From Oscillospiraceae bacterium (lineage in GTDB: Bacteria; Bacillota; Clostridia; Oscillospirales; Ruminococcaceae): a stretch of 5,273 nt of DNA. The DNA lies in contig JAFPXW010000409.1 of NCBI GenBank assembly GCA_017394565.1, positions 1 to 5,273 on the forward strand, read 5' to 3'. The notes beneath the pieces are model-generated. The model did no database searches. It was not told the DNA's origin and was given only the letters and a program-made list of their open reading frames with translations. Positions 1 through 5,273 of this stretch are shown here, in pieces (position 1 is the first letter of the stretch; each line of letters starts with the position of its first letter). The position numbers and the translations under genes are program-made.

Positions 1-518
1 ATATAGGCAATTTTCGCGCCCCTGACCTGCTGTTCGATCTGCCCGAAATCGGGAGAACCGTCGGGCTTGAGATCCACCTGCTCGTAGATCACGCCGAAAT
101 CTTTCAGCGAACCGTCGCCGTCCCTGCCGGAAATGCCGATGACCGGTTCGATGGTGTCGTAAGGTTTGCCCGTGACAGCGACCATTCTGTCGCCGGTGCG
201 CAGAACGCCGAACAGTGCGACCGTCAGCGCGTGCGTACCCGATACGAAATTATGGCGCACCAGCGCATCTTCCGCGCCCAAGACCTGTGCCCAGACCGCA
301 TCCAGCACGTCGCGTCCCAAGTCACCGTAGCCGTAGCCGGTACTGATGCCGAAACACGGTTCGCTCACGCGCTGATCGGCGAAGGCACGCAGTACTTTCG
401 CGGCATTGTGGCGTGCGGTTTCGTCAATTTTCGCGAAAACCGGCGCACAAAGTGCCTCCGCCTCCGCTGCGAGCCGTTCGATGCGCTCGTCAATGGCAAA
501 ATACTCACGAATTCCCAT
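1..518 (-). CDS. YnbB-like PLP-dependent protein (methionine gamma-lyase / aluminium resistance family), N-terminal part
   Basis: This is the first 172 residues of a fold-type I PLP enzyme; the rest lies beyond the left edge. I translated it by hand. It starts MGIREYFAID at the ATG at 518-516, with a ribosome binding site (AAAGGA, 10 nt upstream) inside the end of the GNAT gene, which it overlaps by 14 bp. Family signatures are clear: GISTGYGYGDLGRD (57-70), GAEDALVRHNFVSGTHAL (81-98, where SGTHA should form part of the cofactor phosphate pocket), LRTGD (106-110), TGKPYDTIEPVIG (116-128) and GSLKDFGVIYEQVDL (136-150). The PLP lysine is expected in the missing C-terminal half, so it cannot be checked. 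Members are about 400-430 residues long and related to Cys/Met-metabolism enzymes. B. subtilis YnbB is one, and some are annotated as aluminium resistance proteins. The real substrate is generally unknown, so methionine gamma-lyase activity should not be assumed. The family assignment is firm; the function is open. Confidence 0.9.
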   Translation of the reverse strand, partial: MGIREYFAIDERIERLAAEAEALCAPVFAKIDETARHNAAKVLRAFADQRVSEPCFGISTGYGYGDLGRDVLDAVWAQVLGAEDALVRHNFVSGTHALTVALFGVLRTGDRMVAVTGKPYDTIEPVIGISGRDGDGSLKDFGVIYEQVDLKPDGSPDFGQIEQQVRGAKIAY

Positions 519-1296
519 TATCCAAAAGTCCTTTCGTTATCTGATCCTGTGCATCCTCGGTGCGTTCGAGGACATATTCCGTTTCGATCGCCTTGAAGCC
601 GATCTCGCTGTAGAAGCTCTCACGGATGTCGAGGGCGTACAGCACCGCCTGCTTGCCGAACTGCGCTAAGAAACCCGCCAGCCAGCGCAGGAAAATCCGC
701 GCGTGACCGAGGCCTCTGGCTTCCGGCAGTGTTGCGACCTGACCGACCAGCACATGGTCGTCGATGTCGAACATGATGGTCGCCGTGGTGCTGTTTTTAT
801 ACGTCATGACGTGGCTGACACCGTGGCGGCAGCGGTGGGACGTATCCGTCAGCCACAGCGAATGATCCTGTAGATTCGGGAAACCGGCTTGCAGGATCTT
901 GTAAACATCCTCCAGCGAAGGATTGAATTCGACAAATTCCTCCGCCGACTGCGCTGCCGGATCGGGCTGGAGTTCAAATGTCGTGCGGTGCAAAGACTGA
1001 TATTCCGGCAGCATTTCGGCAAGTCTTGCGCGGACAGGTTCGTCGCATTCGATGCGGAACGGCTGGTGCATCCGGATGAACAGCGCCAGATTTTCGCTCT
1101 CCTCCTCCGGCGCGGACACGATCAGCATGGTGCTGTTATAGCAAAGCATCACGCCCGTTTCGCCGACCGTAAAGAACTGACAGAACGAATAGCCCAGTCC
1201 ATAGGCTTTATAATAGGAATACATCTTCCGTCCGCGCCATGTTTTGCGCAGAAGATAGGTATTCAGGTCACATTCCTTGCTGATAAGTTTAATCAT
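505..1296 (-). CDS. GNAT family N-acetyltransferase with an uncharacterised N-terminal half
   Basis: This 263-residue protein begins MIKLISKECD. The frame stays open upstream to 1620, but that extension is Arg-rich and lies opposite or over the beta-helix acetyltransferase gene. The ATG at 1296 has a good ribosome binding site and sits 23 bp after the preceding stop, so I chose it. Residues from about 125 to 245 look like an acetyl-CoA-dependent GNAT domain: beta strand DHVLVGQVATL (180-190), the acetyl-CoA pyrophosphate loop PEARGLGHAR (191-200), helix IFLRWLAGFL, then VLYALD (218-223) and FYSEIGFKAIE (228-238), the usual 'Y..lGF' ending. The pattern recalls the FR47-like subgroup. Residues 1-120 have no motif I recognise. 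They contain an aromatic-rich stretch (WRGRKMYSYYKAYGLGYSF, 20-38) and may be a diverged second GNAT-like lobe. The acceptor (amino acid, peptide, antibiotic or protein) cannot be inferred. The last 14 bp overlap the start of the YnbB-like gene, suggesting translational coupling. Confidence 0.88.
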   Translation of the reverse strand: MIKLISKECDLNTYLLRKTWRGRKMYSYYKAYGLGYSFCQFFTVGETGVMLCYNSTMLIVSAPEEESENLALFIRMHQPFRIECDEPVRARLAEMLPEYQSLHRTTFELQPDPAAQSAEEFVEFNPSLEDVYKILQAGFPNLQDHSLWLTDTSHRCRHGVSHVMTYKNSTTATIMFDIDDHVLVGQVATLPEARGLGHARIFLRWLAGFLAQFGKQAVLYALDIRESFYSEIGFKAIETEYVLERTEDAQDQITKGLLDNGNS

Positions 1297-1304
1297 ACAT
1301 GATT

Positions 1305-1312
1305 CTTCCTTT
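1305..1312 (-). promoter_or_regulatory. Ribosome binding site of the GNAT gene
   Basis: On the minus strand AAAGGAAG lies 8 nt before the ATG at 1296-1294, in the 23-bp gap (1297-1319) between the beta-helix acetyltransferase stop and the GNAT start. It supports the short GNAT start over the much longer open frame that would overlap the upstream gene. A second ATG at 1300-1298, in another frame, is only 4 nt from the site and runs into a stop after three codons. Confidence 0.75.
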
Positions 1313-1319
1313 ACGGGAA

Positions 1320-1937
1320 TTATTTCACCCTGGCGCCCTCCAGCGAATCGGCGCTCGTGATGGGACGGATGACGCGGCAGGGATTTCCGGCGGCGAGGAC
1401 ACCGGCGGGGATACTGTGGAGTACAACGCTTCCGGCGCCGATGACCGAGCCTGCCCCGATGGTCACGCCGCCGCAGATCTTCACATCCGCCGCGATCCAG
1501 CAGCCGTCCCCGATGGTGATCGGTGCGCCGTATTCGAGGTCGTAGTACGAACCGTCCTCGCGCCGGCGGAGATTGCGTTCCTCCGGCAGCATCGGATGCA
1601 GCGGTGTCAGCAGCGAGCAATTCGGGCCGAAAAAGACATCATTGCCGATGGTGACCGGGCAGGTGTCCAGCACCGTGAAATTGAAATTCGCAAAGCATCT
1701 GTCGCCAAATGTCGTAAATTCGCCATAATCAATTTGCAGCGGACAGGTGATGTACGTTCCCTCGCCTAAGTGTCCGAACAGCTCATGGAGCAGTTTGCTG
1801 CGCGTTTCGGCATCGGTTTCCGGTGTCTGGTTCAGCACGCGGCAAAGTTCGTGCGCACGCATTCGCTTGGCTTCGAGCGTCTTGTCGGACGGATCGTAAA
1901 GCTCGCCGGCAAGCATTTTTTCCTGTTCTGTTCTCAT
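1320..1937 (-). CDS. Maltose/galactoside O-acetyltransferase-type sugar O-acetyltransferase (left-handed beta-helix)
   Basis: This 205-residue protein transfers acetyl from acetyl-CoA to a hydroxyl of a sugar or similar small molecule in the cytosol. The N-terminus MRTEQEKMLAGELYDPSD is the typical Mac (maltose acetyltransferase) leader, with an alpha-helical cap up to about residue 55. Hexapeptide repeats of the left-handed beta-helix follow: ITCPLQIDYGEFTTFGDRCF (63-82), VTIGNDVFFGPN (95-106), ITIGDGCWIAADVKI (140-154) and VTIGAGSVIGAGSVV (158-172). His114 in TPLHPM is the expected catalytic histidine (about His115 in E. coli LacA), and PEERN (118-122) and AAGNPCRVIRPI (182-193) are usual family motifs. 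The length is slightly above the common 185-200 because of a short tail after RPI. The start at 1937 is supported by AGGAG 7 nt upstream, inside the last codons of the second M42 gene, whose stop is 1 bp away. The physiological acceptor is unknown. Many Mac/LacA homologues act only weakly on maltose, so I give no gene symbol. Confidence 0.93.
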   Translation of the reverse strand: MRTEQEKMLAGELYDPSDKTLEAKRMRAHELCRVLNQTPETDAETRSKLLHELFGHLGEGTYITCPLQIDYGEFTTFGDRCFANFNFTVLDTCPVTIGNDVFFGPNCSLLTPLHPMLPEERNLRRREDGSYYDLEYGAPITIGDGCWIAADVKICGGVTIGAGSVIGAGSVVLHSIPAGVLAAGNPCRVIRPITSADSLEGARVK

Positions 1938-1938
1938 A

Positions 1939-3042
1939 TCAAAGCTCCTGAATCTGCGAGATCATCGCATTCGCAAGCGTCAGGCTTTGCTCCATATCGC
2001 TCACCTGCGCCACGCAGTAGGGGGAATGCAGGCAGCGGCACGGGATGGAGATTGCCATCGTTCGCACGCCTGCGCGTGTGATATGCACCGCACCTGCGTC
2101 ATTTCCGCCGGCAACCCGCGTCTTGGTCTGGCAGGGGATACCGAGCATTTCCGCCTGTGCGAATGCCAGGCGATAGAGCTCCTTATCGTAAATGGTACGT
2201 CTGTCCATGAAGCTCACAACAGGGCCGTTGCCCAGTCTGCAAACCGCCGCATCGCCCGTCACGCCGTCAAGGTCAGCGGCAGTCGTGGTTTCCAGAATGA
2301 TCGCAAAATCGGGATCAATGGCGTATGCCGCACACCCCGAGCCGCGCAGACCGATCTCCTCCTGCACGAAAAAGGCGAACCATGTGTCGTATGCGATCTC
2401 GCCGGACAGCATACACAGCATCGCCGCACAGCCGAACCGGTCGTCGATCGCCTTGCAAGCGACTTTGCCGCCGCCACCCTTTGCGCCGCCACCCTTTGCG
2501 CCGTCAGGCGCATTGGGCGGCATACTGCCAGCGGAGGCTCCTCCGCCGAGATTTGTCCATTCGCTGTGGTAGCAGAAGCTTTCGCCGATGGAAATGAGCT
2601 GCTGTGTTTCCTCCCTCGAGGACGTGCCGAGGTCGAGGAAAAGTTCCTTGAAATCGGGCTTTTCGTCGCGTTCCTTGGCGCTGAGCTTGTGTACGGGCTT
2701 CGCGCCGATGACGCCGATGCCGATGTCGGGATTCTCCACCGCACGGCCGATCACCACGTCCGCATCCACGCCGCCCACGGGAGCGATGGTGCATTTGCCG
2801 TCCGGCTCGATGCCGGTGACGATAAAGCCGACTTCGTCCATGTGAGCGCCGATGAGGAGCGTGTGTTTCGGCGATCTGACGCCTTTTTTGTGGACAAGGA
2901 GATTGCCCAGCGCATCCACGCGCATTTCCAGAATGTCCGGAAATCCCTTGATCTGCTCCATCAGATAGCCGCGGACAGCGCCCTCGTCGCCGGAAATGCC
3001 GCAGAGAGCGCAGAGTTTTCTGGTTTCTTCAATGAGATTCAC
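1939..3042 (-). CDS. M42 family metallo-aminopeptidase, second paralogue, with Gly-rich insert
   Basis: This is a cytosolic di-metal aminopeptidase of the M42 (glutamyl aminopeptidase/TET/FrvX) family that removes N-terminal residues from peptides. Numbered from the GTG at 3042 (367 residues), the expected metal and catalytic residues are present: His67 in GAHMDEVG, the Asp pair 200-201 in KAIDDRFG, Glu228-Glu229 in VQEEIGLRG (general base and metal ligand), Glu251 in ILETTTAAD, and His339 in CLHSP. The segment of about residues 75-160 corresponds to the family's inserted PDZ-like oligomerisation domain. An unusual low-complexity stretch (about 165-193, Gly/Ala/Lys/Pro) sits just before the DDR motif. 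Compared with its upstream neighbour, the His67-to-DDR distance is 25 residues longer. An in-frame GTG at 3051 would add three residues but lies against the Shine-Dalgarno sequence, so I prefer 3042, which gives a GTGA overlap with the first M42 gene. The two paralogues are clearly diverged, so different peptide preferences are likely. The exact specificity cannot be read from sequence. Confidence 0.93.
   Translation of the reverse strand: MNLIEETRKLCALCGISGDEGAVRGYLMEQIKGFPDILEMRVDALGNLLVHKKGVRSPKHTLLIGAHMDEVGFIVTGIEPDGKCTIAPVGGVDADVVIGRAVENPDIGIGVIGAKPVHKLSAKERDEKPDFKELFLDLGTSSREETQQLISIGESFCYHSEWTNLGGGASAGSMPPNAPDGAKGGGAKGGGGKVACKAIDDRFGCAAMLCMLSGEIAYDTWFAFFVQEEIGLRGSGCAAYAIDPDFAIILETTTAADLDGVTGDAAVCRLGNGPVVSFMDRRTIYDKELYRLAFAQAEMLGIPCQTKTRVAGGNDAGAVHITRAGVRTMAISIPCRCLHSPYCVAQVSDMEQSLTLANAMISQIQEL
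2469..2503 (-). repeat. 15-bp in-frame tandem repeat in the second M42 gene
   Basis: The plus-strand unit gccgccaccctttgc occurs twice without a mismatch (2470-2484 and 2485-2499). The 15-bp period extends over 35 bases in all (about 2.3 copies). The unit is five codons long, so it keeps the reading frame and encodes repeated Gly-Ala-Lys-Gly-Gly on the minus strand, followed by more glycines. This is the core of the Gly-rich insert. It looks like a product of replication slippage, and copy number may vary between strains. Confidence 0.9.
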
Positions 3043-4058
3043 GCCTTGCACCCCCTCAAATAAGCCGCCAGCAGTTTTCCGGTCAGCTCCACGTCAGTAA
3101 GGTCGATGACCTCCGCCGGCGTGTGCATATAGTCCAGCGGAATGGATACCGTACACGCCTTGACACCCTCGCGGCACACGGAGAAGCGATCCGCATTCGT
3201 GCCGGTCGTGCCGTTCATGACTTCCGTCTGCACCGGAATGTCCGCCGCCTTTGCCGCCGCAAACAGGTCATTCGTGACCTCGCGCGACAGCGACGGCGAT
3301 ACGCCGATCATCGCACCCTTGCCGAATTCGCCCGATTCCGAGCGTTTGCCGTCGCCGGCAAAGGACACGTCGACGGCAAGCGCAATATCCGGATTCGCCG
3401 CAAAGCACCCGATGCAAGCGCCGCGCTCGCCGACTTCCTCCTCCGTGGAGAACTGGACGGTGACTTTGCACGGGATCTCGGTGTTTTTCAGTTCATCGAG
3501 CGCATACAGGATGGATGCCACGCCGCAGCGGTCGTCAAGCGCCGGAGAGGTGAACCGTCCGCCCGAAAGCGTCGTGGTCACGCCGTCGAAATACACGCTG
3601 TCGCCGGGGTGGACGATCTCACGCAGTTCGTCCGCAGGATAGCCCGTGTCAATGCGGACTTCCTCGATCTTCTGGACTTTTTCGTCACCGTTCGTCAGGT
3701 GCGGCGGCAGGGTGCAGATGATGCCGGCGATGATTTTTTCGCCGTGGATGTAAACTTTCTGCACCGGAAACAGTCGGCGGTCGAGTCCGCCGATATTACC
3801 GACGGTCACGAAGCCGTCGTCCGTCACGGAAGTCACGATCAGCCCCACCTGGTCGATGTGCGCATCGAGGAGAACGTGCGGCGCACCGGCGTTCTGCGAG
3901 CCGAATGTGCCGACAACGTTTCCGTGCGAAATGTGCGCATCATCGCAGTATTTTTTCAGAAAGCCGAGCGCTGTCTGCGCGGCATCCGACTCGTCGCCGG
4001 AGATGCCGCGGTGGGTACACAGCGCGGTCAGGAGTTCGGTCAGCTCTGCACGGTTCAT
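3039..4058 (-). CDS. M42 family metallo-aminopeptidase, first paralogue
   Basis: This 339-residue cytosolic aminopeptidase has the normal length of M42 enzymes, which cleave N-terminal residues from short peptides using two metal ions (Zn or Co) and often assemble into tetrahedral dodecamers. The metal and catalytic set is complete: His67 in DAHIDQVG, the Asp pair 175-176 in ALDDRCG (bridging ligand), Glu207-Glu208 in STEEEVGERG (general base plus ligand), Asp230 in AVDVSF, and His312 in YMHTP. Residues about 75-165 match the inserted PDZ-like domain involved in oligomer contacts. The C-terminal part includes GTTGTNADRF (283-292), a family signature. The ATG at 4058 is preceded by AAAGGAG with 8 nt spacing, and overlaps the murD stop as ATGA, so translation is probably coupled to murD. 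Its stop overlaps the next M42 gene in the same way. It uses Asp at the fourth ligand, where the second paralogue has Glu. Such enzymes are sometimes annotated as endoglucanase or FrvX; there is no support for that here. Confidence 0.95.
   Translation of the reverse strand: MNRAELTELLTALCTHRGISGDESDAAQTALGFLKKYCDDAHISHGNVVGTFGSQNAGAPHVLLDAHIDQVGLIVTSVTDDGFVTVGNIGGLDRRLFPVQKVYIHGEKIIAGIICTLPPHLTNGDEKVQKIEEVRIDTGYPADELREIVHPGDSVYFDGVTTTLSGGRFTSPALDDRCGVASILYALDELKNTEIPCKVTVQFSTEEEVGERGACIGCFAANPDIALAVDVSFAGDGKRSESGEFGKGAMIGVSPSLSREVTNDLFAAAKAADIPVQTEVMNGTTGTNADRFSVCREGVKACTVSIPLDYMHTPAEVIDLTDVELTGKLLAAYLRGCKA
3049..3057 (-). promoter_or_regulatory. Ribosome binding site that sets the start of the second M42 gene
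   Basis: The minus strand reads GAGGGGGTG here, inside the last codons of the first M42 gene. Its GGGGGTG core differs from the ideal GGAGGTG by one base and lies 6 nt before the GTG at 3042-3040. The other candidate GTG (3051-3049) is part of the motif itself, so a ribosome bound here could not use it at normal spacing. The choice of the 3042 start also gives a GTGA overlap that parallels the ATGA overlap at the murD/M42 junction. Confidence 0.75.
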
Positions 4059-5273
4059 TCCGCCAGCTCCTTTACCAGACGCTTGAAATGCTGTCCGCGC
4101 ACCTCGAAATTCGGGTACCAGTCAAAGCTTGCACACGCCGGAGACAGCGTTACGATATCGCCTGCCTGCGCGTTTTCATACGCAAGCTCCACCGCCTGCT
4201 CCATCGACTCGGCACGCAGGATGGTGATGTTTGCCGGATCGTAATTCTTCGCACCCTTGATGGCTGTCTCGATCTTATCCGCCGTCACGCCCATAAGGAT
4301 GAGCAGCTTCACGCGGTCGCAGACCGTTTCCGCCATCGGCTCGAAGGGGATCTTCTTGTCGTAGCCGCCGGCGAGGACGATGATCTTCTGGTTGAAGGAG
4401 CGCAGACCGGCGAGGACTCTCGTCGGCGATGTGGCGATGGAATCGTTGTACCACTTCACGCCCTTGCACTCGCGGACGAACTCGATGCGATGCTCCACAC
4501 CGCCGAATTCGCGTGCGACCTTGACGATCGCCGCCGGATCCACGTCACCCCAGAGTGCCGCGATGACGCCGAGGAAATTCTCGACATTGTGCATACCGGG
4601 GATGCGGATGTCGTCCTTGTGGACGATGGGGGTGGTGTTGCCGTATTCGGTGAAGCACAGCATCCCGTCGTCGCGCAGGAATGCACCGCGGTCGATCTTG
4701 TCACGGCGCGAGAACCAGTTGAGCTTGCCGCGCACCAGCGGTGCCAGGTCGCGTGTGCCCTTGTTGTCGTAATTGAGGACAGCGCGGGAGAATGCATTCT
4801 GGTGTGCGATCAGGTTGGTCTTGCACTGGATGTATTCCTCCATCGTGCCGTGAACGTCGAGGTGATTCGGCGTGATGTTGGTGATGAGCGCCACATCGGG
4901 CGATTTTCTCATGGAAATGAGCTGGAAGCTCGACAGCTCAACGACTGCCACATCGTCCTCCTTGATGTCCTCGATGATCGGGAGCAGCGCTCTGCCGATG
5001 TTGCCGCCCTTGTGAACGGTTCTGCCGCTGGCAGCGAGGATCTCGGCGATGAGGGTGGTGGAGGTGGACTTGCCGTCGGAGCCGGTGACTGCGTAAATCT
5101 TGCACGGACACAGGTCGAAGAACACTTCCATCTCGGAGGTGATGATGACGCCGGCTTCACGGGCGTTGACGAGGGCAGGGTTGTTGAAATACATACCCGG
5201 CGTGCGGAACACGACATCGAACTGCGTGAGCGCGTCGAGGTAATCCTCCCCGAGGATGAACTTCACGCCGAGG
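4055..5273 (-). CDS. murD: UDP-N-acetylmuramoylalanine--D-glutamate ligase (MurD), missing the N-terminus at the window edge
   Basis: MurD adds D-glutamate to UDP-MurNAc-L-Ala with ATP in the cytoplasmic part of peptidoglycan synthesis. The frame is still open at the right edge. The GTG at 5266 aligns inside the N-terminal domain (LGVKFILGEDYLDAL), so about 50-70 residues lie outside the window and this GTG is not the true start. Numbering from it: end of the UDP-binding domain, TPGMYFNNP (22-30); ATP P-loop VTGSDGKSTSTTLI (60-73); VELSSFQL (109-116); NHLDVHGTMEEYIQCK (134-149), where Lys149 matches the lysine that is carbamylated in E. coli MurD; HNVENFLGVIAAL (226-238); C-terminal domain with VEHRIEF (257-263), WYNDSIATSPT (272-282), LAGGYDKKIPFEP (298-310) and LSPACASFDWYPNFEVRG (374-391). 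The last motif is diagnostic of MurD rather than MurC, E or F. The position of E. coli Lys319 is Ile277 here, which I remember as usual in Clostridia. The stop overlaps the start of the first M42 gene by 4 bp. Confidence 0.97.
   Translation of the reverse strand, partial: LGVKFILGEDYLDALTQFDVVFRTPGMYFNNPALVNAREAGVIITSEMEVFFDLCPCKIYAVTGSDGKSTSTTLIAEILAASGRTVHKGGNIGRALLPIIEDIKEDDVAVVELSSFQLISMRKSPDVALITNITPNHLDVHGTMEEYIQCKTNLIAHQNAFSRAVLNYDNKGTRDLAPLVRGKLNWFSRRDKIDRGAFLRDDGMLCFTEYGNTTPIVHKDDIRIPGMHNVENFLGVIAALWGDVDPAAIVKVAREFGGVEHRIEFVRECKGVKWYNDSIATSPTRVLAGLRSFNQKIIVLAGGYDKKIPFEPMAETVCDRVKLLILMGVTADKIETAIKGAKNYDPANITILRAESMEQAVELAYENAQAGDIVTLSPACASFDWYPNFEVRGQHFKRLVKELAE

Noticed and set aside
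231..596. A 121-residue plus-strand frame near the left end
   Set aside because: It lies opposite the YnbB-like gene, whose family motifs are unmistakable on the minus strand. The plus-strand translation has no known pattern.
1297..1319. Terminator or promoter in the largest intergenic gap
   Set aside because: The gap is only 23 bp. It holds a ribosome binding site, with no hairpin followed by a T-run and no room for a -35/-10 pair.
1297..1620. N-terminal extension of the GNAT frame up to an ATG at 1620
   Set aside because: The extension is Arg-rich and would overlap the beta-helix acetyltransferase in another frame for 301 bp. A clear ribosome binding site precedes the ATG at 1296 instead.
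1987..3063. A 358-residue open frame on the plus strand, opposite the second M42 gene
   Set aside because: It is the antisense shadow of a gene with all its metal ligands visible. Composition is biased, no domain is recognisable, and every supported gene here is on the other strand.
3123..4244. A 373-residue open frame on the plus strand, opposite the first M42 gene and the end of murD
   Set aside because: It mirrors a strongly supported coding region with a complete M42 active site. Its translation is rich in Arg, Ala and His with no recognisable motif. Long antisense frames are expected where the third codon position is G+C-rich.
5264..5266. GTG as the real start of murD
   Set aside because: The codon falls within the conserved N-terminal domain, and the frame remains open through Leu-Gly to the window edge. 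MurD needs a further UDP-binding segment upstream, so the gene is cut by the window rather than short.

Overview
The window is a densely packed piece of a bacterial chromosome with six genes, all on the minus strand. Transcription runs from the right end to the left end. The best guess for the organism is a fairly G+C-rich member of the class Clostridia (Ruminococcaceae/Oscillospiraceae-like). This rests on the clostridial look of MurD (motifs NDSIATSPT and GGYDKKIPFEP), the tandem M42 aminopeptidases, the YnbB-type PLP protein, strong AGGAG-like ribosome binding sites and many cysteines, as expected in an anaerobe. It is a judgement from remembered families, not from a search.

Layout in order of transcription: (1) murD, UDP-N-acetylmuramoylalanine--D-glutamate ligase, whose N-terminus lies beyond the right edge (4055-5273); (2) a first M42 family aminopeptidase (3039-4058), whose ATG overlaps the murD stop as ATGA; (3) a second, divergent M42 aminopeptidase (1939-3042), best started at a GTG that overlaps the previous stop as GTGA, and carrying a Gly/Ala-rich insert just before its metal-binding DDR motif; (4) a left-handed beta-helix O-acetyltransferase of the maltose/galactoside acetyltransferase type (1320-1937), 1 bp downstream; (5) a two-part GNAT protein (505-1296), 23 bp downstream; (6) the N-terminal part of a YnbB-like, 'methionine gamma-lyase/aluminium resistance' family PLP protein (1-518), which overlaps the GNAT gene by 14 bp and runs off the left edge.

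Stop-start overlaps, or gaps of at most 23 bp, join all six genes, so the window looks like the middle of one long operon. I see no promoter-sized gap, hairpin terminator, RNA gene, mobile element or CRISPR array. MurD supplies a cytoplasmic step of peptidoglycan synthesis. The two M42 enzymes are expected to trim peptides in the cytosol, perhaps as TET-type oligomers. The acetyltransferases and the PLP enzyme are general metabolic genes whose substrates cannot be read from the sequence. The region is mostly ordinary housekeeping DNA. The points most worth a second look are the low-complexity insert in the second M42 enzyme with its 15-bp tandem repeat, the tightly coupled pair of dissimilar M42 paralogues, and the uncharacterised N-terminal half of the GNAT protein.
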